Positions 21,187-41,133 of a DNA stretch of 64,000 nucleotides are shown here, piece by piece (position 1 is the stretch's first letter; each line of letters opens with the position of its first letter). Made by a program: the position numbers and the translations under genes. Source of the DNA: Diacronema lutheri (Eukaryota > Haptophyta > Pavlovophyceae > Pavlovales > Pavlovaceae); contig JAGTXO010000019.1 of the NCBI GenBank assembly GCA_019448385.1, forward strand, positions 1 through 64,000. The letters are read 5' to 3'. Below the pieces are notes generated by a model, which was not told the DNA's origin, ran no database searches, and worked only from the letters and a program-made list of their open reading frames with translations.

Positions 21187-21844
21187 TATATGGCCGCGCC
21201 GAGCCCCGCGTGCGCAGCCCCGCGTGCGCACCGTTTGTCGGCCAGCGCCTCCACGTCGCCGGTCGCGCGGGCGACGGCACGGTGAATCGGCACGGCGACA
21301 ACCGCGTCACGGCGTCAGCGTGCGGCGACCACGAGGCCCGCTACCGGCATGATTCGCTCGTCGACCAGCTCACGACGGCCGCGCGCAACGCTGGCTGCAG
21401 GAGGACAGCTCGTTCTACCGCTCAGCCATCCCGCAGGACGCGTTCGACGCCATGGGCGCGCGCGCGGGGACAGCACGACGCTCGCGCGTCCCGGTGCCGG
21501 ACATTGCACTCCAGCACGATGCCGCGCGTGGCCTCGAGCTCGTCGAGGTAAAGACGATCATCAGCTTCTGCGAATCGTGGTACCCGTCCGGCGCGCACGA
21601 CGGTGTCGCCCGACGCGAGCGCGCCATCGCCCCGGAGTACATGCCTGCGTGCGCAGGCGGGTGCGGGCACCGAGAACGCGACGATCTGCCCGATCGAGGC
21701 CAAGTACTGCTCGGTGGCGCCCGTGCGTGGCGCGGTCGTGGGCGGCTTTGGCGAAGGGCAGTGCCGGCCTCTGCACCCGCGGCTACCCACGCGCGTCGTT
21801 CAGTGCTTCCCTCGTCGTCGGCCACGAAGCGCCGTCAGCGCGCG
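21187..21844. other. Region without a confident gene
   Basis: Short frames on both strands look partly protein-like (for example LELVEVKTIISFCESWYP on + near 21530-21585), but none has a start, partner exon or recognised family. It separates the actin fragment from the stop of the ChAPs gene. Confidence 0.4.
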
Positions 21845-24800
21845 TCATCTGTCGTGCCCGCTCACCCGCCAGTGCTCCACCTCGTCGAGCAGCGCGTCGA
21901 CCACGCGGTGCAGCCGGCGGCCGTCGCGGCCCTGCGATCGTACCGGCACGGCCGCGGCCGCCGCGCGCACGGCCTGCGCGCGCAGCGTGGCCCGGGCGCG
22001 GCGGGTGCGGGTGTGACGGGCACGTGTGACGGCAGGTGTGACGCGCGGGCGCGGCGGGTGCGGGTGTGACGAGCACGTGTGACGGGCGTCATTGAGAAGA
22101 AGCAGGTGGAACGGGTAGACGTGACGGGCGTGGGCGAGCGCGCGCGCGCGGCGCAGCTGCGCGCGCCATGGCCGCGCGGCTGCGCCGGCGGCGGCCGTCG
22201 CGCAGCGGCGCGCGCGCGCGCGCACCGCAAGGCCGTGCAGCGCCACCATGCGGTAGACGGCGGCCGTGAGCTCGATCGGCGGCGCGACGTCGCCGTCGTC
22301 GCCGCCGCCGGCGCGTGCGCGCGCATCCAACGCCTCAGCCGCGCCGCCGCCCGCGCCAAGCCGCGCGCTGCCGTTCGCGCCGGCATCACCCTCGTCAACG
22401 GCCATCTCGATGAGCGCGTGGCAGAGCGCGAGCGCGTCGACGAGGTGCGCCGGCTGCTCCGAGCGCACGTGCAGCAGACTGAGCGTTGCCTGCATTCACA
22501 CGCGCACAACATTTAAAAGGGAAGCAGGGGGGGCACGGCAACCCAACAAACCAACAATGCCCCAAACATAGAGATCAAACCAATCCGCCCATAAGCGCGG
22601 CACGTGGCGGCGTGGGCGGGCTGGTCGTCAAAACCGGGCGCGGCCGGGCGCGGCCGGCGCGGCGCGGTGCGTGCGCGACGCAAAGGCGGTCGCGCGGGGG
22701 CGCGCAATAGGGGGCCGCCTTTCCCTCCCACCTTTCCCTCGCCGAAGGGGGATGGGGGAAGGGGGAACGGCCAACCGCCCGCCTGCCCGCACAGCGCGGG
22801 GGCAACGGCAATCGCCCCGTCATTTCTCACTTCCTTTCCCCACGAATAACCCTCCCGCCCCCCCCCCCCCCCCCCCCTCCCCCCCCCCCCCCCCCCCCCC
22901 CTCCCAAACGCCGACCCACATGAGCACGCGGCGGCGGCGTAACGGGCGGGTGCGGGCGGGTGTAACGGGCGGGTGTAATGGGCGGGTGTAACGGGCGGGT
23001 GTAACGGGCGGGTGTAACGGGCGGGTGTAACGGGCGGATGTAACGGGCGGGTGTAACGGGTGGGTGTAACGGGCGGGTGTAACGGGCGGGTGTAACGGGC
23101 AGGCGCGCCGCGCTCGCACCGCCGCGCTCAATTCGCGAAGCAGCGCAGCGTCGTCGTCGTCGTCGGCACCGGCGGTGGGGTCGTCGGCACCGGCGCAACG
23201 CGCGCCTCCGCCCAACCGGCGCGCGCCGAGCTCAGCGGTCGCCGCTGCAAGCGCCCGGGTTTTTGTTGTTCGTGTTGTTGTTTGGTTCATTTGGGCGCAG
23301 CGGCGCAGCGAGCGGCGTGCGCGCGTGAGGCGACGGCGCGGCGCCGCGGACGGCGCGCGGCAGCCACCCGACACCGCCGCGCGCGCCGCGAGACGGCGGC
23401 TGCCGCGGCTGCGGCGGCTGCCTTGGTGGGCTGCGCGGCGGTCGGCGCGCACCATGTGCTTCGTCAATGCAGCGCTCGCACGCCTCGGCGGCCGCGTCCG
23501 GCTCGCGCAGCCGGAGCGCGAGCCGCGCGCGAACGTACCTGGCGGCGGCGGGAAGGGGCGGCGGCGGGATGGGCGGGGGCGGAGGCGATAGGAGCGGTCG
23601 GCGCGGCGGGGCGGGGGCGGGGGCCGAGGCGGGCGGGGGCGCGCGCAAGGCGGCCGTCGGGCGGGCGGTTGGGCGGTTAAGCGGGCAGTTGGACGGGCAG
23701 TTGGACGGGCGGTCGGCGCCGGCTTGGGCGCCGGCACGTGCCCGCTGGCGTCGGCATGGGCGAGCCGCGCCCCGCGCCGAGGGCGCGTCGACCAACCTGA
23801 CACCAAAACCCCGGACACCAAAACCCCGGACACCAAAGCCCCGGACACGAAAGTGCGGTCGCAGCCAGCGCCCAGGCCGGCGCCGGCCTCCCGCCCGACG
23901 ACCACGGTCTGAAGGCCCGCTCGCGCACCGATCGCGTCGGCGCGCGGCGCCTTGGCGACGCTCACGGTGGCGCGGCCGCGCCGCGCGTGCGCAGCCATGG
24001 CTGCGGCAGCCATTGCTGCGGCAGCCATTGCTGCGGCAGCCATTGCTGCGGCAGCCATTGCTGCGGCAGCCATTGCTGCGGCAGCCAACTTGCCGCAGCC
24101 ATGGCTGCGGCAGCCATTGCTGCGCGCTCGTACCATTCAGCGCACGATGGCGTCTCCCGGTCGGACGCACGCCGCCCTTGCGCGCGCGCCGCCTCCGCCT
24201 CCGCCTCCGCCTCCGCCTCCTGCGAGGCGAGCGCGAGGAGCGGGCGGGGCGCAGGGCGGGCGGGGTGTACGCGCGCCGGCGCCACGTGGGTCGCCAGTGC
24301 CGTGTGGGTCGCCAGTGCCGTGTGGGTCGCCAGTGCCGTGTGGGTCGCCAGTGCCGTGTGGGTCGCCAGTGCCGTGTGGGTCGCCAGTGCCGTGTGGGTC
24401 GGCGCGGGCGCGGCGCGGCGCGGCGCGGCGGCGGCGCGGCGCGGCTCGCACCTCCGCCTGCCAGTCGGCGATCGCCTGCAAGTCGGCGTGCAGCACGTTG
24501 ATGAGCCGGTTGAGCCAAGCGCGGCACACGCGTCGCCCACCCACGAGCGCGCGCCCGCCGCCTGCGCTGCCGCCGCCGCCTGCGCCGCCGTTGCCGCCAC
24601 CGCTGACGCCGCCGCTGCCGCGCGCGCCGCGCACGTCCGCGTCGTGCGCGGCCGCGTCGCGCGCGCCTCCCGCGGCGGGCGGCGCGTCGGCGGCGGGCGC
24701 GAGCGCCGCTGCCGCGTGCATCGCCGTGCGCTCTCGGTTGAGCGATTGGACGGGCAGTTGGACGGGCGGTTGGACGTGCATCGCCGTGCGCGGCGCGCCG

Positions 24801-27800
24801 CCGCCCTCGCCGCCACCACCGCCGCAGCCACCACCACAGTCACCACCACCACAGCCACAGTCACCACCGCCGCAGCCACCGCTACCGCCACCGCCGCCTG
24901 CGCGTGCGCCGCCGTCCGCAATGGCGGCGCCGCCCGCGGCGACGCGCTCGTCCGCCGCCACAAACACCGCGTTGCGCGCGCGGAGCAACCCGTCCCAGCC
25001 GTGCTGCGACGCGAGGTCGGCCAGGATGGCCAGCGCGGCGCTCTCGCGCTCGCCGAGCGACTCGGCGGGCAGCAGAAGCTGCGCGGGGAGCAGCGCCAAC
25101 ACGCCGTCCGGCTCGGCCGCGGCCTCGCCGTCGTCGACGTCGCCGTCGTCACCGCCGCGGCCATCGCCGCCGCCTCCGCCATCGCCGCCGCCTCCGCCAT
25201 CGCCGCCGCCTCCGCCCGCGCCGCCGCCTCCGCCCGCGCCGCCGCCTCCGCCGCGCGCCGCTGCAGGCGACGGCGCCGCCGGCGCGCGCGAGTGCGCGAC
25301 GGGCGCAACGTACACCTCGCCCGTCGTCAGCCGCTCGGGGATGGGCATGCCGAAGCATGGTTGCAGGTCAAGACCGAGCGCGCTCCCGAGGACCGGCGCG
25401 CCGCCCGCGCGCAGCGCAACGTGCCACGCGCCACCGCCGCCGCCACCGCCGCCGCCGCCGCCGCCGTCACCGCCCGCGGCGCCACCGCCGGCCGCGGCGC
25501 CACCGCCGGCCGCGATCGCCTCGGCGCCGAGCGCGCCGCGCGCCCCGCGCCGCGCGCGCGCCGCGCCGGCGCGCGCGCCGCGCGCGCGCGCCGCCGCGCC
25601 GCCGCCGCCGCCGCCGCCGCCGCGCGCCCCGCCGATCGGCGCCGCGTTGAGCGCGAGCAGCGCGAGCTCGGGCGCGCCGTTCACGGAGTACGCACGCGCG
25701 GCTGCGAGCCACGCGGCGGGCTCGCGCGGGCTGAGCTGCACGGCCGCCGACGCGAGCGCGAGCGCCTCGGCGGCCAAGCCGACGCGCAGCGCCAACTCCG
25801 CCTGGGAGCGGGGGAAGGGGGGCAGCGGTGCAGCGGGTGGTGTGGCGGGCAGGGCAGAGAGGGGGTCGGGCGCGGGAGGGCAAGTTAGGGCGTGCACGCA
25901 CGGGCTGGGGCGGTGAAGGCAGAGGCTGGGGCGGTGAAGGCAGGGGCAGGGGCGGTGAAGGCAGGGGCCGACAGGCAGGCGGGCGGGCGGCGCCACGCGC
26001 GGCTCGACACGCGCGCGCGCGCAGAGACACAGCGCACGCGCGGCGCACGCGAGCGTTGAAGCGGCGGCGGCACCACGCGCGGCGTAACGCACGGCCCGGG
26101 CGGCGCGGGCGCGGCGCCGCGCCGCGGCCGCACGCGCGGCGCCGCGCCCGCGCGCGCGTCCCGCGTGGCTCCGCGCGCCGCCGCTTGCGCACCTGCGTGA
26201 GGACAAGCGGCAGGCTGTCCGGGTGCGTCTCGAGCGCGCCGCCCAGCTCGCGCAGCGCAAGCCGCTCGTCGCCCATCCGCGCGCGCGCCGCGGCGAGCAG
26301 CGACGCGCACGCCGGCCGGATCGGCGCGAGGCGCGCGAAGAAGGCGGCGGCCTGCGCGTAACGGTGCGCCTGCTCAAAGTAGGCCCACAGCAGTGCGGCG
26401 AGGAGGCCAACCTCGTGCGCGTGCGCGCGCGCGCCGAGCGCCGCGCCCGTCGCGCGAGCCGCGCCCGCCGCGCCCAGCGGCGGCGCGCCTCGCTCGGCCG
26501 GACCGCCCGGACCGGCCGGACCGGCCGGACCGGCCGGGCCGGCCGGACCGGCCGGACCGGCCGCCGCGGCCGCTGCAGCGGCGCCCGGCGCGGCGTCGGC
26601 TGTGGCCACGCGCGCGCGCTGATGCGTTTGCGCCGCGTCCGCCGCCTCCGCCTCCGCCTCCTCCAACTCCTCCTCCTCCTCCTCCTCCTCCCCGGGCAGC
26701 GACAGGTCGTAACCCGCCTCGGCCACGGAGATCACATCGTCGAGGAACGCGGCTGCGGCGCGGCGCGGCGCGGCGCGGCGCGGCGCGGCGCGGCGCGGCG
26801 CGGCGCGGCGCGGCGCGGCGTCAGGCGGCGGGCGGCGGCGTGGCGGGCGGCGGCGCGGCGGGCGGCGGCGTGGCGCGGGCGCGGCGTCCAACGGCGGCGG
26901 GCGGCGGCGATGCGGCGGGCGGCGGCGATGCGGTGGGCGGCGGCGGGCAGCCCGCGCTCGCACGCGCGGCGCGCGGCCGCCAACGCGACGGGAGCGGCGA
27001 AGGGCACGTATGGGAGTGCGCCCCTCCTTGCAGCGCTCGGCTGCGCGCGCATTGCGCACGCCCCTCCCCCGCCCCCCCCCCCCCCCCCCAACACAATCGG
27101 CGAATTCGCCAAAATCGCCAAAATCGAAATCTGCACGCGCTGCGGCCGGGCCCGCGCGTGCGCGCGCGCGCGCGCGCGCACCCTCACGCTCGAGGCTGAG
27201 CGGCGACGGGATTACGACCAGAGTCGAATCATCGGGCGGCGCGCACAGCGAGCGCAGGATGGCGGAGACGCCCAGCTGGCGCCACTGCGCGTCGGTCGTC
27301 GGCGCGCGCGCGCCGTGCTCGTCGACCGACGACGCCGTCACGCCGCCGGGGATCCGCACGTCCACGCGCACGTCGACCCGCTCGAAGGCGTCCCACGCCG
27401 CATAGCTGCGTTGCACCCGCGCGCGGAGCGCGCGCGGGCGTGAGGCGCGCGAGAAGGAAACGATGCGCGCGCGTACTGCGAACGGCGCGCGCGCGGCGCG
27501 AACGGGAACGGGCCGGACGCGCGCGCGTTGCGCTGCCCGCGGCCGCGCTGCCTGCCCGCTGCGCGCGGCGCGGCGCGCGCACGTTCCGCCGACGAGCCGC
27601 CACTCGCCGCCCGCGAGCCACGTGGCGGGCTCCTGGCGCTGGGAGAGCTCGGAGATGTAGGCGGAGGTGGCCGCGGCGGATGTGGCGTCGAGCCCGACCA
27701 CCGAGTGCCACGAGCCGCGCCGCGTCTCGCCGCCGCCCTTGAGCGCCGCGCGCAGGCCGCCGCCGATCGACGGCTCGAAGGCCTTGGTGATGTAGCACAG

Positions 27801-27911
27801 GTCGGGCGGGCCGAGGCCTGAGAAGCGCGCCTGCGCGTCGGTGCGCGCGCGCAGCGCCTCGCCCGCCGTCGCCTCGACGCACTCCGGCACGCCGCGCAGC
27901 ACGTCCGACAT
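21845..27911 (-). CDS. ChAPs-family (Bch1/Bud7-like) exomer cargo adaptor, nine exons
   Basis: Nine exons join in phase: 27911-27583, 27405-27188, 26752-26193, 25801-24452, 24219-24134, 23538-23453, 23244-23120, 22489-22226, 21973-21845; about 1048 residues. The family in yeast (about 700-750 residues) binds ARF1 at the trans-Golgi and sorts selected cargo to the plasma membrane with Chs5. Matching blocks appear in family order: GPPDLCYITKAF near residue 30; a TPR-like block AELALRVGLAAEALALASA...ALLALNAAPI; LANLASQ-type WDGLLRARNAVFV; RAWLNRLINVLHADLQ; AEWYVRARLALRLREP (across two junctions); PPIELTAAVYRMVALHGL; and the terminal WRVSGHDR. Extra length is Gly/Ala-rich insertions. All introns are GT-AG, mostly GTGCGN. 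It is head to head with the GBF1-like ARF-GEF. Confidence 0.88.
22858..22901 (+). repeat. Two poly-C runs (20 and 23 nt) in a ChAPs intron
   Basis: C runs on +, hence G runs in the sense of the ChAPs gene, inside the intron between 23120 and 22489. Unlike the other tracts this one cannot act as a pyrimidine tract for its host gene. Confidence 0.85.
22940..23104. repeat. 13-bp minisatellite (GTGTAACGGGCGG) in a ChAPs intron
   Basis: About eleven tandem copies with single-base variants lie in the intron between exons 7 and 8. A diverged run of related GCGGGTGTGACG units recurs at 22000-22080 in the next intron. Confidence 0.9.
23999..24125. repeat. 15-bp minisatellite (GCGGCAGCCATTGCT) in a ChAPs intron
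   Basis: About eight copies, two of them variant, sit in the 595-bp intron between exons 5 and 6, starting close to the donor at 24133. A separate three-copy 15-bp repeat (GACACCAAAACCCCG) is at 23797-23850 in the same intron. Confidence 0.9.
24288..24402. repeat. 18-bp minisatellite (CCGTGTGGGTCGCCAGTG) in a ChAPs intron
   Basis: About six perfect copies lie in the 232-bp intron between exons 4 and 5. The array fills half of the intron. Confidence 0.9.
26753..26822. repeat. CGGCG tract next to a 3' splice site
   Basis: A (CGGCG)n tract of about 60 bp runs up to the acceptor of ChAPs exon 3. In sense it reads CGCCG repeats ending at CGCAG. A near-identical tract lies before GBF1 exon 3 (28617-28680) in the same orientation relative to splicing. 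Confidence 0.8.
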
Positions 27912-28072
27912 ACCCCGCCGCGCGCCCGAGGACTGTCGGCGCCTTGCCCGAGATGCGGCTGCGCGGCTGCGAAACGCGGGCTTTTGGGGTTCTCGTCGAT
28001 TATGATATTCCGCCCTCGCCGCCATCGTTCTCGTCTTCCGCCCTCGCCGCCATCGTTCGCGCCCGGCCGTCG
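27912..28072. promoter_or_regulatory. 161-bp bidirectional promoter region, ChAPs / GBF1
   Basis: The two start codons point away from each other with only 161 bp between them. The gap contains a short AT-rich stretch (TCGATTATGATATTCCG) and two direct copies of about 22 bp with the core CCGCCCTCGCCGCCATCGTT (ends near 28038 and 28065). No TATA box is recognised. Confidence 0.6.
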
Positions 28073-38212
<10,140 letters not shown>

Positions 38213-38357
38213 GCGAGGGGAGTCTCGAAACAGCTGCACTTTGCGTACGGCCCACCCTCCCCCGAGGACTCGGTACACCATCGACCAACTGTACACTGAG
38301 CTTGCATTCACTGTAGCAGCCGACTCGTACGCTAGCGCTCTCAAGTTGCGTGCGGTC

Positions 38358-41021
38358 TCATTTTGCGCCAGTCTGCCTCGCGCCCGCCTTGAAGACCAGT
38401 ATCGACAGCTGCCCCCCAAAGTAGAGCCAAATCGCGTGCTTCACCTCGTGCGTCACCTCGAAACCGAAACCGCCGCCAATCAGCACGCACCAATATCTGC
38501 GCGCCGCGCGTTGGCAAGGGCGAGCGGGCGCGCGGCGCGTGAGCGCGCGCGGAGCAGGCGAAGTGAGGCGGGGCAACGACGGACGGTACGGCGGGGGCGG
38601 GGCGGGGGGGGGGGGGGGTTGGGGGCGGGGGCGCTCGCGTCGCGGCGAGCGGCGCGCGAGCGGAGCGCGCGCCGGCGGCGGCTCGTCCGTGCGGCGTGCG
38701 CGGGTTGGCGACGGCTCGCACGCGGGGCGAGTGCGCGCGCGCACTCTCCGTACTTCTTGTCCATCGTCTCCTTCACCAGGCGGCACGCGGACTGCGCCGG
38801 ACGCGGCGCGGGCGGTGCGCGACGGGAGGTGGCGCGAGGGTGGGGCACGGGGTGCGCGCACCGGCGTGCGAGGACCCGAGCGCTCGCCGCGGCGAGGGGC
38901 CGGCGGCGTGAAGGGGGTGTGCGCTGCGCTGCCCTGCGAGGCGTGCGTGCGTGCAGCGGCGTGCGTTGCAGCGGCCAAGCGGCGCTTGCACGGCCGAGTG
39001 CGAGAATTCTGAGAATGTTTCTGAGAATTCTGCATTGCCGGCGCGGCTGCGCTCATCCAAGCAGCGCCCTTGGGTGAGCGCAGCCCTTGGGTGAGCGCAG
39101 CCCTTGGGTGAGCGCAGCCCTTGGGTGAGCGCAGCCCTTGGGTGAGCGCAGCCCTTGGGTGAGCGCAGCCCTTGGGTGAGCGCAGCCCTTGGGTGAGCGC
39201 AGCCCTTGGGTGAGCGCAGCCCTTGGGTGAGCGCAGCCCTTGGGTGAGCGCAGCCCTTGGGTGAGCGCAGCCCTTGGGTGAGCGCAGCCCTTGGGTGAGC
39301 GCAGCCCTTGGGTGAGCGCAGCCCTTGGGTGAGCGCAGCCCTTGGGTGAGCGCAGCCCTTGGGTGAGCGCAGCCCTTGGGTGAGCGCAGCCCTTGGGTGA
39401 GCGCAGCCCTTGGGTGAGCGCAGCCCTTGGGTGAGCGCAGCCCTTGGGTGAGCGCAGCCCTTGGGTGAGCGCAGCCCTTGGGTGAGCGCAGCCCTTGGGT
39501 GAGCGCAGCCCTTGGGTGAGCGCAGCCCTTGGGTGAGCGCAGCCCTTGGGTGAGCGCAGCCCTTGGGTGAGCGCAGCCCTTGGGTGAGCGCAGCCCTTGG
39601 GTGAGCGCAGCCCTTGGGTGAGCGCAGCCCTTGGGTGAGCGCAGCCCTTGGGTGAGCGCAGCCCTTGGGTGAGCGCAGCCCTTGGGTGAGCGCAGCCCTT
39701 GGGTGAGCGCAGCCCTTGGGTGAGCGCAGCCCTTGGGTGAGCGCAGCCCTTGGGTGAGCGCAGCCCTTGGGTGAGCGCAGCCCTTGGGTGAGCGCAGCCC
39801 TTGGGTGAGCGCAGCCCTTGGGTGAGCGCAGCCCTTGGGTGAGCGCAGCCCTTGGGTGAGCGCAGCCCTTGGGTGAGCGCAGCCCTTGGGTGAGCGCAGC
39901 CCTTGGGTGAGCGCAGCCCTTGGGTGAGCGCAGCCCTTGGGTGAGCGCAGCCCTTGGGTGAGCGCAGCCCTTGGGTGAGCGCAGCCCTTGGGTGAGCGCA
40001 GCCCTTGGGTGAGCGCAGCCCTTGGGTGAGCGCAGCCCTTGGGTGAGCGCAGCCCTTGGGTGAGCGCAGCCGCTGGCCCCGCCGTGAGTGCCGCTGCGCG
40101 AACCCAACCAGCCGGCTTAGCGCCGCTGCGCGGACCCCAACGGCGCGGCTGCACCAGCGCCGCTCGTGCGGCCGACGCCAGTGGCGCGTGGCGTAGCGAG
40201 CGCGCGTGCCCATGTCGATCGCGTGCACGGGGCGCTGCGCGCCGGACCGCGCCCGCGCGAGCCGCCCCCAAAATCGGCGAGTCGCCGCCAACTCCGCGCG
40301 CGCGCTCGCCCGCGCGCGCGCGTGCCGCGCTGCCACGGGCGGAGCGGAGAGAGGACGCCGGCCGCCGTGTGGCATCCGGCCGTCCCCTTCGCCCCGCTGG
40401 AATGGGCCGACTTCGCGCGCGCGCGACGCGCAGGTGGGCGATACACGGCGTGCACTCGTGCCGCGCTCCTGCTCGCAACGCGCGCGCAACGTCGCCCTCT
40501 GCCGCGCGCGGCCCCCAAGCCGGCACGCCGTGCGCCGCGACGGTCTGGTCGGGCGTCGGCAACCGCAAGCACCCAGAAGCGCCGCGTGCGGCCGCACAGC
40601 CGGACCCTATCCCCTCTCTTCCCCCACGCGCGCGCGCACCTCGTAGTTGGTTTGGTACTTCTCGATCGCAGTGATGACGAGCTCGATGCAGTCCTGCCGC
40701 ATCTCCTCGTTCATGTCGCAGTTCTGCACGCGAGCAGATGCGGCGGCAAAGGGCGGGCGGTAGTGCGCGGGAGGGCGCGCGAGCGGTGAGCGCGTGCGCA
40801 CGCGCGCGGCCGCGCGCTGCGACGCGGCCGGGCCCGGGAGCGGCGCGCCCGCTCGCGCCCGCTCGCGCCCGCTCGCGCGCGGCGCGCGGCTGTGCGGCGT
40901 GGCATGGCGTGGCGCGCACTTTGATGAGCGCGTAGTTGCACGTCTTACGCAGCACCTCGGTGTCCATCGTCAGCTCCGACGGCTTCTCGTCATCGTCCAC
41001 CTTGTCCGCCTCGGCAGACAT
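38358..41021 (-). CDS. DNAL4: DNAL4-type axonemal dynein light chain, four exons
   Basis: Exons 41021-40920, 40723-40640, 38791-38745 and 38496-38358 join in phase to 123 residues (human DNAL4 is 105). The joined text tracks DNAL4 closely: NCDMNEEMRQDCIELVIT, then ESACRLVKETMDKKYGEYW across two splices, then GGGFGFEVTHEVKHAIW and YFGGQLSILVFKAG. DNAL4 has GEGFGFEITHEVKN and YFGG, which separates it from plain LC8 (GRNFGSYVTHETKH). The role is in axonemal outer-arm dynein, so the organism should have a motile flagellum. The N-terminal 30 residues are acidic and unlike the human start; an upstream ATG at 41075 is possible. The three donors all read GTGCGC. Its promoter must fit in the 112 bp after the hydrolase-TIR gene stop. 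Confidence 0.94.
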   Translation of the reverse strand: MSAEADKVDDDEKPSELTMDTEVLRKTCNYALIKVRATPCHAAQPRAARERARAGASGRAAPGPGRVAARGRARAHALTARAPSRALPPALCRRICSRAELRHERGDAAGLHRARHHCDREVPNQLRGARARGGREGIGSGCAAARGASGCLRLPTPDQTVAAHGVPAWGPRAAEGDVARALRAGARHECTPCIAHLRVARARSRPIPAGRRGRPDATRRPASSLRSARGSAARARAGERARGVGGDSPILGAARAGAVRRAAPRARDRHGHARSLRHAPLASAARAALVQPRRWGPRSGAKPAGWVRAAALTAGPAAALTQGLRSPKGCAHPRAALTQGLRSPKGCAHPRAALTQGLRSPKGCAHPRAALTQGLRSPKGCAHPRAALTQGLRSPKGCAHPRAALTQGLRSPKGCAHPRAALTQGLRSPKGCAHPRAALTQGLRSPKGCAHPRAALTQGLRSPKGCAHPRAALTQGLRSPKGCAHPRAALTQGLRSPKGCAHPRAALTQGLRSPKGCAHPRAALTQGLRSPKGCAHPRAALTQGLRSPKGCAHPRAALTQGLRSPKGCAHPRAALTQGLRSPKGCAHPRAALTQGLRSPKGCAHPRAALTQGLRSPKGCAHPRAALTQGLRSPKGCAHPRAALTQGLRSPKGAAWMSAAAPAMQNSQKHSQNSRTRPCKRRLAAATHAAARTHASQGSAAHTPFTPPAPRRGERSGPRTPVRAPRAPPSRHLPSRTARAASGAVRVPPGEGDDGQEVRRVRARTRPACEPSPTRARRTDEPPPARAPLARRSPRRERPRPQPPPPPAPPPPYRPSLPRLTSPAPRALTRRAPARPCQRAARRYWCVLIGGGFGFEVTHEVKHAIWLYFGGQLSILVFKAGARQTGAK
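39061..40072. repeat. 17-bp minisatellite, ~59 near-perfect copies, in DNAL4 intron 2
   Basis: The unit CAGCCCTTGGGTGAGCG repeats with almost no variation for about 1 kb. It makes up over half of the 1848-bp intron (40639-38792). Since 17 is not a multiple of three, translations show a 51-bp, 17-residue period on all frames; these are not real proteins. Confidence 0.97.
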
Positions 41022-41133
41022 GGCGCGGAGAACGCCTGCGGGTAACTGCCAGTCCCAAACCCGGGGCCACCAATTCATGGCGGCCGCCGGCCTCACGAGC
41101 CCCACGTTCTACGCGTTACGCCGCACAGACGGA

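Noticed and set aside
21400-21830. Possible gene on either strand
   Set aside because: Protein-like stretches are short, on conflicting strands, with no start, splice partner or recognised family.
39061-40072. CRISPR-like regular array
   Set aside because: Units are contiguous with no unique spacers, in a eukaryotic intron.
38358-41021. Plain LC8 (DYNLL) dynein light chain
   Set aside because: GFGFEVTHEVK and YFGG match DNAL4, not the LC8 GRNFGSYVTHETK pattern.
39053-41105. Long minus-strand frames made of GLRSPKGCAHPRAALTQ repeats
   Set aside because: The period of 17 residues is three copies of a 17-bp intronic satellite; real DNAL4 exons splice around it with correct phase.
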